Positions 1-8,561 of a DNA stretch of 64,000 nt are shown piece after piece. The notes under the pieces were generated by a model. That model was not told the origin of the DNA. It saw nothing but the letters and a program-made list of their open reading frames with translations, and ran no database searches. Numbering within the stretch: the first letter of the stretch is position 1; every line of letters begins with the position of its first letter. Made by a program: the position numbers and the translations under genes. The DNA is from Natronomicrosphaera sp040876735 (GTDB taxonomy: Bacteria > Planctomycetota > Phycisphaerae > Phycisphaerales > Phycisphaeraceae): the NCBI GenBank assembly GCA_040876735.1, contig JBBDPC010000100.1, positions 27,500 through 91,499 of the forward strand. Reading direction: 5' to 3'.

Positions 1-63
1 GGCGACGACGCCGCCAGCAGTGACGGCCACGCCGACGACATGCCCAGTTCCGACGCGGCGTGA
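1..63 (+). CDS. C-terminal end of a truncated upstream gene
   Basis: The window opens inside a reading frame that runs to a TGA at 61-63. Only 20 codons are visible. They encode an acidic Asp/Ser/Ala-rich tail ending SSDAA, which looks like a disordered C-terminus. No domain can be recognised, so the function is unknown. It lies on the same strand as the membrane protein gene that follows 40 bp later. Confidence 0.4.
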   Translation, partial: GDDAASSDGHADDMPSSDAA

Positions 64-103
64 TGATCTGCGTCGGCTGGTGGCCGGTGATACAGGATGA
101 GGA

Positions 104-802
104 ATGGAAGCAGACACGGCATCACCCGGCTGGCGTTCCAGGGCATGCGCCGGTTTGGGCGTGCTGATCGCCAACGGCGTGCCTTTGCTGGGCGTGCTTG
201 CACTGGGCTGGAGCACGACCGAGGTGCTACTGCTTTTCTGGGTCGAGGTTGCCCTGCTGGTGCTGCTGGTGCGACCGGCGAGACTGATCGTGGGCGACTG
301 GCTCGTCGGGGTGATCGCGGCAGTCCTGGGGACCCTGCCTGCGGCAATATTTCTCGCCTTTCACGCATTCTTTCTGGTGGGTCTGCTCTATGGCGTTGAC
401 TGGAACAACGTCCAGGGCGGCCCGATGGGTTGGTCGGCCCCCAGCCAGGGCAGCCCGGCTGACTGGTTTCGACAGGCATGGACCGACTTGCCGGTGGCGG
501 GAATCGTACTGGTTTGTCTCGTGCATGTCGGATCACTCATGGCCGAATGGCCAACGCTCCAGCGCCGGAACATGTCCGGCCAGAAAGCGCCTGACGAAAC
601 AAACGGCTTTGGCCATCTGTTCATCATGCATATCGGCATTATCCTCGGGGGATCAGCCATCCTTGTGGCCGGCGACGCCATCGGCCTGCTGCTGCTGCTG
701 ATCGCCCTGAAGTGCGGTTACGAAGTGACGACCGTTCTCAAGCGACGCTTGGATGCGCCGCCACGACTGACGAAGCAGGAAGCCGTGTCAATCAACAAGT
801 GA
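104..802 (+). CDS. DUF6498-type integral membrane protein
   Basis: This 232-residue protein has about five or six hydrophobic helices. The N-terminal segment (about residues 18-60) carries the ANGVPLLGVLALGWS / VLLLFWVE pattern seen in DUF6498 membrane proteins (family recalled from memory). Helices near residues 70-100 and 135-215 complete the bundle, and the basic tail is probably cytoplasmic. The family has no known activity. The ATG at 104 was chosen because hydrophobic sequence begins soon after it. The gene is convergent with the flavoprotein gene downstream and shows no operon partner. Confidence 0.7.
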   Translation: MEADTASPGWRSRACAGLGVLIANGVPLLGVLALGWSTTEVLLLFWVEVALLVLLVRPARLIVGDWLVGVIAAVLGTLPAAIFLAFHAFFLVGLLYGVDWNNVQGGPMGWSAPSQGSPADWFRQAWTDLPVAGIVLVCLVHVGSLMAEWPTLQRRNMSGQKAPDETNGFGHLFIMHIGIILGGSAILVAGDAIGLLLLLIALKCGYEVTTVLKRRLDAPPRLTKQEAVSINK

Positions 803-892
803 CGTGCTTCTTGAGTATGACAGGTGGGTTGCATCAGCCGGCCGCGAAGGCGTCCGTGCGAAACTCAAGTCGTCTCGCGAACGCACAACCCG

Positions 893-1378
893 TCACTTCA
901 ACATCGCCTCCACCTTGAACCCGAACCCGCGGCGGTTGTCGATCCAGCGGACCCAGGTCGGCTGGAAGCGGTAGAACTGCTGCGCATCGATCAACTCGCG
1001 GAAACGGGGGTTCTCGGCGATGTCGGCGAACTTGTCGACAAAGGCGTTCCACGCGCGGTGACGGTCGAACTCGGCTTCGACGAGGACGGCCCGGCCGTGC
1101 ATCTGGAGGCCGTGGATGTTCAGCGGCCGGTCGTCGTGGCCGTAGACCGTCATGGCTGCCTGCTCGCGGGCGGCGATGTATCGGCTGTGGGCCGACTCGG
1201 GGCTGGAGACCCAGTAGAAATGCAGGTCGTCGTCGTGGGCGAACTGCACATTGGCGGCGTGCGGCGTCCCGTCGTCGGCCGTGGTGGCGAGACTGGCCGT
1301 GCGGGCGTGACGGAGAAACACGATCACCTGGCGCGCGATGGCCGGCGGAAAGTGCAACGATAGTTGTGTTTCAGACAT
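893..1378 (-). CDS. pyridoxamine 5'-phosphate oxidase-like (PPOX) flavoprotein
   Basis: This 161-residue protein has the split beta-barrel pattern of FMN-binding PPOX-family proteins: an N-terminal helix, then ASLATTADDGTPHAANVQF, then DLHFYWVSSPESAHSRYI, and a strand with AAMTVYG. Members bind FMN or F420 and act as small oxidoreductases or general stress proteins; the substrate here cannot be inferred. The length is normal for the single-domain family. It is monocistronic, with its 3' end facing the DUF6498 gene. Confidence 0.8.
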   Translation of the reverse strand: MSETQLSLHFPPAIARQVIVFLRHARTASLATTADDGTPHAANVQFAHDDDLHFYWVSSPESAHSRYIAAREQAAMTVYGHDDRPLNIHGLQMHGRAVLVEAEFDRHRAWNAFVDKFADIAENPRFRELIDAQQFYRFQPTWVRWIDNRRGFGFKVEAMLK

Positions 1379-1470
1379 AGTTGTGGACCCCGCACTAGGT
1401 TAGCAAACCCTGCGCGGTTGCGGGAATCCACCTCTCGATCCGGCACGGGGAAGGGATGACGGGGCATCCA

Positions 1471-2157
1471 TCACAGTCGCACGCTCGCCATCATGAACAC
1501 GAGCACCGCCGCCAGCAGCGCGAAGACCACCGCCATCGCCACCCCCTGCACCGAACGATGCGGGACCGCCAGCAGCGGCAGATGCATGCCGCTTTGCCCG
1601 CTTCGGCTGGCGATCGCCTGCTGCAACGGCGCGATGACCGCCTCGGCCAGCAACGCGCCGTAAAACACCGGCATCAGCAACACCGCCAGCCCCGGGCCAA
1701 CGATGCTGGGGTCGTCCAGGTTGGCCAGCATGATGATCATGCCCATCACCATCCCGATCAGCCCGCCGCCCCAGGCAAGCTGATACGCCCGGGCGAACAC
1801 CAGCAGGTGCATCGCACACGTATCGCGGTCGATGTCACGCCGGCCGACCACTGCCGCCAGCAGCGCCCGCCCCATCGCCCCCGGCCCGACCGACATCCAC
1901 AGCCCGCCCAGCAGCACGCCCGCCAGCCAGATCACCGCGATCGGATCGACAAAAAGCCAGAGGCTTCCGCTGACGTACAGCACCCAGCCGACCATGCCCC
2001 CCAACAGCGCCAGCCCCAGCGGCACGTGAATCCAGTGCATCGTGCGCGTCGACGTGAGATAGCTCGTCGCGTCAGCGGGCTCGAACCCCCGGCCGCACTC
2101 CGGGCACCGGCGCTGGTCGAGGCCCGTCAGCGGGTAACGGCAGTTCATGCAGTACAT
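1471..2157 (-). CDS. zinc-ribbon integral membrane protein of unknown function
   Basis: The protein is about 228 residues from the ATG at 2157; the frame stays open further upstream. The start was set by the N-terminal zinc ribbon MYCMNCRYPLTGLDQRRCPECG (CxxC...CxxC), a layout very common in Planctomycetes membrane proteins. Several transmembrane helices follow (about residues 45-70, 75-100, 130-160, 165-190 and 205-225). The zinc ribbon is probably cytosolic. No enzymatic motif is visible. It is divergent from nothing and lies in tandem behind the PSP1 gene on the same strand. Confidence 0.7.
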   Translation of the reverse strand: MYCMNCRYPLTGLDQRRCPECGRGFEPADATSYLTSTRTMHWIHVPLGLALLGGMVGWVLYVSGSLWLFVDPIAVIWLAGVLLGGLWMSVGPGAMGRALLAAVVGRRDIDRDTCAMHLLVFARAYQLAWGGGLIGMVMGMIIMLANLDDPSIVGPGLAVLLMPVFYGALLAEAVIAPLQQAIASRSGQSGMHLPLLAVPHRSVQGVAMAVVFALLAAVLVFMMASVRL

Positions 2158-2289
2158 GGTGACGTTTCCAGGATGACCTGCGGACGTAGAGCGATCACGG
2201 TCCCCGAACCGCCTCTTCCTGGCACGGCTACGGGGGGCGAACGGCGTCTGCAAACACGCGCTCAAGCCGGACGGCTTTCTCCCGCCGGA

Positions 2290-3786
2290 TCACGCGCCGC
2301 CGCTGTCGCCGGCCCCCCCGCCGCCACCGGAACCTCCGGAGCCGCCACGTCGGCCGCGACGGCGTCGCCGGCGCCGACGGCGTCGGCCGCCGCCCGGGTT
2401 GCCCTCGCCGGTCGTGCCGCCTTCGCTGCCCGTCGTGTCGCCACCGTCTGCCGCACCGGTGTCGCCGGCCTGGGCTTGGGGAGCTTGCGGTTCACGGGCG
2501 TCGGCGTCTTCGCGGGATTCGACTTCGGCGTCGGCGACCGGCTTGCCGGGGCTGGGGCGGCGCGGCTCGGTGGCAGCCTGACCGCCGCCGGCCTTGCCTG
2601 CTTGACGATTGCTGTAGCCGCGCGAGGGGACGGCGGCCGCTTCGCTCTGGCCGTTGCTGTCACCGTCGCCGTTGGCCTGCCCCTGACCCTGCGGGGCAGC
2701 CTGCGGCCGGGGGCGCGGGCCGGCCGAGGTGGACCGGGCCGAATCGCGTCCGCCACCATCGCCGCCGCCATTGCGGGGTCGGGGGCGCGGTGCGTTGGCG
2801 GCGGCTTCTTTCTGCTGCTGCTCCCACGCCTTGGCCTCTTCCTTGTCGAGGATGCGCAGGTTCTCCACCGGGTAGGCCGCCGGCTTCTCGACGCCGACCT
2901 GCACCAGCGCGAGCTGCGTGAGAATCTGCGTGTCCAGCACGATGCCGATGCCATCGTCGGTTTCCACCACCGTCTTGCGGTGCGGCAGGCGCTTCTTGAG
3001 GTCGCTGTACGTCTCGTCTTCGTAGCGGAGACAGCACATCAGCCGACCGCATCGGCCGGAGATCTTCATCGGGTCCAGCGTCGCCTTCTGCACCTTGGCC
3101 GACCGCATGGAAACGGGCTTGAGCACCTTGAGGAACTGCTTGCAGCAGCAGTGCTGGCCGCACTTCTCGTAGTCGGCGGCGATGCGGGCTTCTTCGCGGG
3201 CGTTGACCTGCACCATCTCGATGCGCGTCTGGTGCGCCGCGGCGAGCTGCTTGACCAATTCGCGGAAGTCGATGCGGTTTTCCGCGGTGTAGTAAAAGAG
3301 CATGCGCTCGCCGCCGAGCAACAGCTCGACGTCGACGAGGCGCATTTCCTCGGCGAGGTTGTTCTCGGCGATGAGGCGCTTGGTGGTCTTGATGATGTCG
3401 GTCTTCCGGCCGTCGAGCCGGGCCTGCTCGTTGAGGTCGTCGACGGTGGCGACGCGGAGGACTTTGCCCTCGGTGGTGAAGGGGTAGTCCTTGCCGCCGG
3501 AGTTCTGGATGTAGGCGAGCATCTCCTTGCGGGTGACGCTCTTGGAGCAGCCGGCGTTGGGGCAGGTGCTGGTGAGCATCTCGCCGAGCTCGACGCCGCG
3601 CTTGGTGCGGATGACCATTTTCGACCCGCAGCCGGGCTTGGCTTCGCCGTCGTAGTCCAGCTCGGCGACGAGGCGCTGGTAGCCGTAGCGGACGACGATG
3701 GTTTTGGGGGCTTCGAGGTTTTCGTAGATCTTGCGGTCTTCCGCTTCTTCGAGCATGATCGGAAGCGGGGTGATGGTGCCTGCCAT
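2290..3786 (-). CDS. PSP1-domain protein (RicT/YaaT-like) with Arg/Gly-rich tail
   Basis: The ATG at 3786 has a GGAG about 8 nt upstream, giving 498 residues. Residues about 25-290 form the PSP1 domain, with the cysteine-rich core CGQHCCCKQFLKVLKP followed by CGRLMCCLRYE, which binds an Fe-S cluster in the Bacillus RicT complex. An extra pair (STCPNAGCSK) lies near residue 80. RicT homologues form the Y-complex that supports RNase Y-dependent RNA maturation. After residue about 340 the protein is low-complexity, ending in a run of ten arginines and Gly/Ser repeats, a likely RNA- or membrane-binding tail. It appears monocistronic. Confidence 0.85.
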   Translation of the reverse strand: MAGTITPLPIMLEEAEDRKIYENLEAPKTIVVRYGYQRLVAELDYDGEAKPGCGSKMVIRTKRGVELGEMLTSTCPNAGCSKSVTRKEMLAYIQNSGGKDYPFTTEGKVLRVATVDDLNEQARLDGRKTDIIKTTKRLIAENNLAEEMRLVDVELLLGGERMLFYYTAENRIDFRELVKQLAAAHQTRIEMVQVNAREEARIAADYEKCGQHCCCKQFLKVLKPVSMRSAKVQKATLDPMKISGRCGRLMCCLRYEDETYSDLKKRLPHRKTVVETDDGIGIVLDTQILTQLALVQVGVEKPAAYPVENLRILDKEEAKAWEQQQKEAAANAPRPRPRNGGGDGGGRDSARSTSAGPRPRPQAAPQGQGQANGDGDSNGQSEAAAVPSRGYSNRQAGKAGGGQAATEPRRPSPGKPVADAEVESREDADAREPQAPQAQAGDTGAADGGDTTGSEGGTTGEGNPGGGRRRRRRRRRRGRRGGSGGSGGGGGAGDSGGA

Positions 3787-3998
3787 GATGACTCCGTGTA
3801 AAAAAGACACCGCCGGCGCGTCGAGCCTGCGAAAGGGTCGACGGCGGCGAAGGTGCGTGCAAACTGTCGTCGGGAAAGGGTTTTTATGTTCCCCGCCGCC
3901 GCCCGACCGGCCGCGAGGATTCAACCACGGAGTTCAGTTGTGGAATGTCCATGGTACGTTGCGACCCGCCGTGCCCGCAAGCGCACCGCGCGCCGGTA

Positions 3999-4132
3999 GT
4001 GGTGTACTTTGCTTTCCTGGTGGGGCGGGCGTCTCGCCCGTCGTTCGGTCGAAGACCGAATACGCTGTTGGCCCTTCGGGCCAATGGCGGGCGAGACGCC
4101 CGCCCCACCAGGAAAGTATCCCACTACCCGCG
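3999..4132. repeat. MITE-like inverted repeat, GGGCGGGCGTCTCGCCCG family (copy 1)
   Basis: The gap 3787-4205 holds no gene. It contains a perfect 29-bp inverted repeat: the left arm is 4012-4040 and the right arm 4088-4116. The outer flanks GTGGTGTACTTTG and TATCCCACTACC are shared with the copy at 51328-51432, so the mobile unit is larger than the hairpin itself. The transcript would fold into a very stable stem. Confidence 0.85.
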
Positions 4133-4205
4133 CGCCCCAGGGCAGTGCGGCCGCTCATCCACCCGTTACACTACGCCCTCCCCCCACGATTAAGGAGCCC
4201 CCATC

Positions 4206-5135
4206 ATGCAATACCGCACACTCGGCAAGACCGGCTGGAAAGTCTCCGCGATCGGCTTCGGCGCCTGGGGCATCGGTGGCCAATGGGGCCCGGTCGAACA
4301 ACGACAAGCCCTGGCCACCCTTTCCGCCGCCTATGACGCCGGCATGAACTTCTTCGACACCGCCGACGCCTACGGCGACCCGCCTGGCCTTTCGGAAGAA
4401 CTCACCGGCAAGGCCCTGGCCCCCCACCGCGACAAGGTCTACATCGCCTCCAAGGTCGGCAACTGGGCCCGCCGCGCCGGCCACCCGCTGCCGTTCACCT
4501 CCCCCCTGCACGTGATCAACTGCTGCCACGCCAGTCTTTACCGCCTCGGCACGGAGACCATCGACCTCTACCAGTGCCACATCGCCAACCTCGACGAGCC
4601 CGACGTCTTCCTCGACGCGTTCGAGCAGTTGAAAAAGGCCGGCAAGATCCGGGCCTACGGCATCTCCACCAACGACGTGAAGGTGCTCGAACGGTTCAAC
4701 CGCGACGGCCAGTGCGCCACCTGCCAGCTCGACTACTCGCTGCTCAACCGCGAGCCGGAGCGCGAACTGCTGCCCTACTGCCGGACGAACAACATCGGCA
4801 CGATCATCCGCGGCCCGCTGGCCAAGGGCGTCGCCACCGGCAAGTTCACCCGTGCCACGACGTTCAGCGACAGCGTCCGGCAAGGCTGGAACGACGGGGC
4901 CGGGCGTGAGAAGTTTCACGCACAACTGGCGCTGGTGGAGAAGCTGCGCTTCCTCGAAGCGCACGGCCGCACGATGCCGCACGCGGCGTTGCAATATGTG
5001 CTCGCCCACGCGGCGGTGAGTGTCGCCATCCCCGGCGCCAAAAGCCCCGAACAAGCTCGCACCAATGCCGCCGCCACACAGGGGAAGCTGCTGCCGGACG
5101 AGGTCGAGCGAGCACGCGAGCTGACAGGTGTATGA
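4206..5135 (+). CDS. aldo/keto reductase
   Basis: This 309-residue protein has a complete AKR (beta/alpha)8 barrel. The N-terminus MQYRTLGKTGWKVSAIGFG is typical. The catalytic Asp-Tyr pair is in FFDTADAYGD (about residues 48-57), Lys is in YIASKVGN (about 84), and His is in YQCHIANLDE (about 122). The NADPH-binding end is VSVAIPGAKSPEQ near residue 280. It probably reduces small carbonyl compounds using NADPH; the substrate is unknown. It resembles the YghZ/L-glyceraldehyde reductase branch of the superfamily only in general terms. The ATG lies 10 nt after an AAGGAG. Confidence 0.9.
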   Translation: MQYRTLGKTGWKVSAIGFGAWGIGGQWGPVEQRQALATLSAAYDAGMNFFDTADAYGDPPGLSEELTGKALAPHRDKVYIASKVGNWARRAGHPLPFTSPLHVINCCHASLYRLGTETIDLYQCHIANLDEPDVFLDAFEQLKKAGKIRAYGISTNDVKVLERFNRDGQCATCQLDYSLLNREPERELLPYCRTNNIGTIIRGPLAKGVATGKFTRATTFSDSVRQGWNDGAGREKFHAQLALVEKLRFLEAHGRTMPHAALQYVLAHAAVSVAIPGAKSPEQARTNAAATQGKLLPDEVERARELTGV

Positions 5136-5141
5136 GAGGGC

Positions 5142-5370
5142 GGGGTTCGGGGTTCGGGGTTCGGGGTGATTTTATTCAGAAGCCGAGGGCTGAGTCCGCG
5201 AAGCCCCGGATGAGGGGGATCGATGACCTATAGAATCGCCTGGCGCTCTCTGACATCATCGATCACACATCACACATCACACATCATCCATTCCCCTCAT
5301 CCCGCCCTTCGTCGCTGCGCTCCTCAGGAGCGGGCGTTATAAAATCTTCCCGAATCCCGAATCCCGAATG
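5142..5370. repeat. ~229-bp intergenic element bounded by opposed 7-bp arrays (copy A)
   Basis: The left edge has three GGTTC motifs exactly 7 bp apart (5144, 5151, 5158). The right edge has CCCGAAT repeated with a 7-bp period (5348-5367), which is nearly the reverse complement. Between them lie the inverted segments GGATGAGGGG/CCCCTCATCC and ATCGATGA/TCATCGAT, and an internal ATCACAC array with a 7-bp period (5262-5289). A second copy lies at 62024-62238. The element directly precedes trmL. Confidence 0.85.
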
Positions 5371-5373
5371 CCC

Positions 5374-5844
5374 ATGCTCCACGTTGCTCTCTACCAGCCG
5401 ATGATTCCGCCCAACACGGGGGCGACCGCACGGCAGTGCGTGGGTATGCGGGCCCGGCTGCACCTGATCGGGCCGCATCCGATCGACCTCTCCGACCATG
5501 CCGTCAAGCGGGCCGGGCTGGACTACTGGCCCCACCTGATGCTCACCGAGCACGCCTCGCCCGAAGCGTTTGTCGCCTGGCTGGAGCAGACGAACCGGCG
5601 GCCGTGGCTGGTGACGAAGTTCGCCACGCAGCGGTACGACCGGGCCGGCTACGCCGACGAGGACGTGCTGGTGTTCGGCAATGAGCAGACGGGGCTGCCC
5701 GAAGCCTGGCATGAGCGGTGGGCCGATCGTCGGGTGGCCGTGCCGATCCTGGGCGCAGTGCGCAGCTATAACCTGGCGAACACGGTGGCGATGGTGCTGG
5801 CGCAGGCCTGCTCGACGGCGGGGCTGTACCCGGAGGTGGATTGA
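5374..5844 (+). CDS. trmL: tRNA (cytidine(34)-2'-O)-methyltransferase TrmL
   Basis: The SPOUT-class methyltransferase of about 156 residues 2'-O-methylates the wobble nucleotide of certain leucine tRNAs using SAM. The N-terminus MLHVALYQPMIPPNTGATAR matches the family start, so the ATG at 5374 is preferred over the one at 5368, which lies at the edge of the 7-bp array. The trefoil-knot SAM-binding motifs are VLVFGNEQTGLP (about residue 100) and the C-terminal IPILGAVRSYNLANTVAM equivalent (about 125-140). No Shine-Dalgarno is visible because the repeat element abuts the gene. Confidence 0.9.
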   Translation: MLHVALYQPMIPPNTGATARQCVGMRARLHLIGPHPIDLSDHAVKRAGLDYWPHLMLTEHASPEAFVAWLEQTNRRPWLVTKFATQRYDRAGYADEDVLVFGNEQTGLPEAWHERWADRRVAVPILGAVRSYNLANTVAMVLAQACSTAGLYPEVD

Positions 5845-5859
5845 GCCGGAGAGGCGCAG

Positions 5860-5896
5860 AAAAACAGCGCGGCGATCCCCTCCGATCGCCGCGCTG
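5860..5896 (-). terminator. intrinsic terminator of the flagellin gene
   Basis: A perfect 13-bp stem pairs 5865-5877 (CAGCGCGGCGATC) with 5884-5896 around a 6-nt loop. Read on the minus strand it is followed by five T residues (5864-5860). It lies 46 bp beyond the flagellin stop, so it most likely ends that transcript. Confidence 0.8.
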
Positions 5897-5941
5897 CACA
5901 TTGACTGAGAAGAAAAACGTCTTGCGTTTCTCTTTTATTTC

Positions 5942-7435
5942 TTACCCGAGCAACTGGAGCACCGACTGGGGCTGAGCGTTGGCCATGCCCAGGGCCTGCG
6001 TCGCCGCGGAGGCGAGGATCTGCGAGCGGGTCATCTCGGCCGTCTCGGCGGCGAAGTCGGTGTCGCGGATGGCGCTCTCGGCGGCGCTGACGTTTTCGAG
6101 GGTCACGCCGAGCGAGTTGATCGTCGACTGCACCACGTTGGACTGGAACGAGCCGAGTCGTCCGCGGAGGCTGGAGACCTGCTTGATGGCGGCGTTGACC
6201 GCCTCCTGGGCCTTGCCGAGGTCGCCGTCGATGACGTTGGCAGTCCGGCCCGAGCCGAGGTCGCTGAGGAACCCGGCGGTGGCGTTGCCGAGGTTGCGCG
6301 CCGCGACATTGCCGATGCCGAGGCGGGTTTCGTTGTTCATGTCGATCGTCGGGCCGAGGTTGAATTTGGCCCCGCCGCCGGTGATCGTGCCGACCGCCAC
6401 GGAGCCGACGTCGCCGGCGGTGGCTTCGTCGAAGGCGATGTCGGCGTTGAGCACATCGGAGTTGACGCTGATGTTCAGGCCGTCGCCGCGTGCGGCCACG
6501 CCGTTGACCGTGCCGCCGACGTCCTGCCCCTCGTCCCGCAGCGCGCCGGTGGCGGCGGCGAAGGTGGACAGTTCCGCGTCGACGGTGGCCGCATCATCGG
6601 CTTCGTAGCTGTGGATGCCCCCGGCGACGCCGGCGTCGTCGACGATGTTGACGGAGACGAACTCCTTGGAGCCGTAGCCGGTGGAGCGCAGTTCCAGGCC
6701 GTTGGAGACGACCGCGGCGGAGACGCCGGTGATGCCCTTGAAGCTGTTGATCTGGTCGGCGGCGTCGTCGAGGCTCTGCCCGTCGGCGAACTCGAAGAGG
6801 CGTGAGCCGTCCTTGCCGCCGACTTCGATGGCGAAGGTGGTTTCCCCACTGGCCAGTGAAACCGTGGTGGCGCTGAAATTGACGTACAGGCCGGCGGTCT
6901 GGGCGGACTGGTCGACGATGACGTTGATGTCCATCTCTTCCGAGCCGAGCTTGGCGCCGTGGACTTTCAAATCCTGCACCCCGCTGTCGACGTCGGAGAC
7001 CTGGAAGTCGAAGCTGCCGTTGAGCAGTTTCGTGCCCTGGAAGCTGGTGGTGGAAGCGATGCGATCGATGCTCTGGAGGATGGCGTCGATCTGCTGCTGG
7101 TTGGCCTCTTTCTCTTCGGTGGACAGGCCGGCGTCGTTGGCGCTTTCGCCGACGAGGCTTTGCACCTCTAGCAGCATCGAGTTGATCTCCTGCAGACCAC
7201 CCTCGGCGACGTTGACCACCTGGTCGGCACGCTCCGCGTTGGAGATGGCGGCGCTGAGGGCGGCCTGCTCCGAGCGGAGGTTTTCACTGGCGATCAGCCC
7301 CGCCGGGTCGTCGCCGCCGCGGTTGATGCGCAAGCCCGTGCTCAGTCGCTCGAGCGACTTGTTCAGGCTCATGTTCTGCTGGTTCATCACCCGCTGGGCG
7401 AGCATGGAACCGACGTTGGTGTTGATTCGACTCAT
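5942..7435 (-). CDS. fliC: flagellin
   Basis: This 497-residue protein has the conserved D0/D1 regions at both ends. The N-terminus is SRINTNVGSMLAQR... followed by LSTGLRINRGGDDPAGLIAS. The C-terminus has RLGSFQSNV, FAAETAEMTRSQILASAATQ and a final SVLQLLG. The middle (about residues 160-380) is a variable surface domain. It forms the filament of a flagellum, so the organism is motile at some stage. GGGGAG lies about 10 nt upstream of the ATG. The gene stands alone with its own terminator; no other flagellar gene is in the window. Confidence 0.95.
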   Translation of the reverse strand: MSRINTNVGSMLAQRVMNQQNMSLNKSLERLSTGLRINRGGDDPAGLIASENLRSEQAALSAAISNAERADQVVNVAEGGLQEINSMLLEVQSLVGESANDAGLSTEEKEANQQQIDAILQSIDRIASTTSFQGTKLLNGSFDFQVSDVDSGVQDLKVHGAKLGSEEMDINVIVDQSAQTAGLYVNFSATTVSLASGETTFAIEVGGKDGSRLFEFADGQSLDDAADQINSFKGITGVSAAVVSNGLELRSTGYGSKEFVSVNIVDDAGVAGGIHSYEADDAATVDAELSTFAAATGALRDEGQDVGGTVNGVAARGDGLNISVNSDVLNADIAFDEATAGDVGSVAVGTITGGGAKFNLGPTIDMNNETRLGIGNVAARNLGNATAGFLSDLGSGRTANVIDGDLGKAQEAVNAAIKQVSSLRGRLGSFQSNVVQSTINSLGVTLENVSAAESAIRDTDFAAETAEMTRSQILASAATQALGMANAQPQSVLQLLG

Positions 7436-7758
7436 CTGACATTTCTCCCCAAGCCATGTAAAAGCGTGATCGAAAGACGAGCCTTGCCACGCGGCGTCCC
7501 CGCTCGTCAGGCAAGAAATCGTCCGTGCATCAAGCCCGCATCAGCACGGAGCATCACTTTGGCGGGTTTTTTCGGTTTGGGCCCCCGTTCAGGTCGACAC
7601 AGGCCGCACAAACGGCAAGGTTTGACAGGCTCGGCGGGGGGAAAAGGAGATTGCAGACGGGGGAGTGGGGAGTTATCGGATTGCGCGCGTCAGACGTCCA
7701 CGGATTGAATCCGCGGGCTTCGGAGAATGGCACAAGTCAAGTATTGGCGCGTCCCGTA
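7436..7758. other. gene-free gap between flagellin and response regulator; holds one REP palindrome
   Basis: No convincing coding sequence is present in these 323 bases. Positions 7695-7723 hold a copy of the REP-like palindrome (arms CCACGGATT / AATCCGCGG). The flagellin promoter should lie here, but no clear sigma-28 or sigma-54 consensus was found by eye. Confidence 0.6.
7695..7723. repeat. REP-like palindrome, copy 1
   Basis: This is one of nine copies of the element whose arms read GAAGCCCACGGATT and AATCCGTGGGCTTC. This copy has two changes in the arms. It lies between the flagellin and response regulator genes, 36 bp beyond the end of the response regulator reading on the minus strand. 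Confidence 0.85.
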
Positions 7759-8301
7759 TTACTCAGGCTTGTTGCGCTGCTGTTCGATGTCGCGGATGTA
7801 GGCTTCGGTGCGGTCGAGCTCGCGCTTGAGATGGCGGACGCGGAGCAGGCTTTTCACACGGGTGATCAGTTCCAGCTTGTTGACCGGCTTGGAGACGAAA
7901 TCGTCCGTGCCCGACTCGACGCCGCGCTCGATGTCGCCCAGCTCGTTCAGGGCGGTGACCATCATGATGGGAATCGCGCGGGTGGCGGGGTCTTCCTTGA
8001 TCTTCCGGCAGACCTCGAAGCCGGACATGCGCGGCATCATCACGTCCAGCAGAATCAGGTCGGGCGTGGGCTTGTCCGCGTCTTCGACAAACTGCAGCGC
8101 CTCGATGCCGTCGCAGGCGGTGTCGATCCGGCAAGGGAGGGTTTCGAGGTAGGCCTGGAGCAGTTCGACGTTCTGCTCGTTGTCGTCGACGATGAGAATG
8201 CTCGACTCCGAGAGGTCGAAATCCTGCTCGGCCGCGGCGGGCGCGGGCTGAGCGGGCTCGGTGGAAGCGGGCGATGTGAGCGGGGAGGACTCGTTGGTCA
8301 T
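7759..8301 (-). CDS. single-domain response regulator (CheY/PleD-receiver type)
   Basis: The protein is 180 residues from the ATG at 8301. After a disordered Ala/Pro-rich leader of about 30 residues comes a complete receiver domain: acidic pocket VDDNEQN, phospho-acceptor Asp in LILLDVMMPRMSGFE, switch Thr/Ser in MMVTALNE, and Lys in FVSKPVNK. The sequence is closest to the first receiver of PleD-like proteins. The C-terminal helix (VRHLKRELDRTEAYIRDIEQ) looks like a coiled coil for dimerisation or partner binding. There is no output domain, so it presumably acts by protein contact. It is transcribed divergently from a second receiver protein. Confidence 0.9.
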   Translation of the reverse strand: MTNESSPLTSPASTEPAQPAPAAAEQDFDLSESSILIVDDNEQNVELLQAYLETLPCRIDTACDGIEALQFVEDADKPTPDLILLDVMMPRMSGFEVCRKIKEDPATRAIPIMMVTALNELGDIERGVESGTDDFVSKPVNKLELITRVKSLLRVRHLKRELDRTEAYIRDIEQQRNKPE

Positions 8302-8561
8302 GGCGTTTCGCTGTGTCACGGGGGATGTCGTGCCGCCGACGGCTTCCAGGCCCGGCGGCGGTGGCCGATTGATGGTACCCGCTGATCGCGCCCCAGTCGA
8401 TGCCGCACTCCGGAGGCCGGAAAAGCGGGGCAGGCGTCTCGCCTTGACCGCGGCGGGAGAAGACGCCACAATTTATCCCCCTAGCCTGCCTTCGGGCCGC
8501 CCTGGCCTTACAATACCCCGTAGCGTAAGCACACCGACATTCAAGAGGAAGCGATATCCCT

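Noticed and set aside
1456..3801. Open frame of 781 codons on the plus strand
   Set aside because: Opposite the zinc-ribbon and PSP1 genes; low-complexity Gly/Ala/His-rich translation with no domain.
5262..5289. ATCACAC array considered as a CRISPR or telomere-like repeat
   Set aside because: Units are 7 bp without spacers, and no cas genes are present.
8302..8561. TACAAT near 8511 as a promoter of the plus-strand response regulator
   Set aside because: No matching -35 at a normal spacing, so the match is likely chance.
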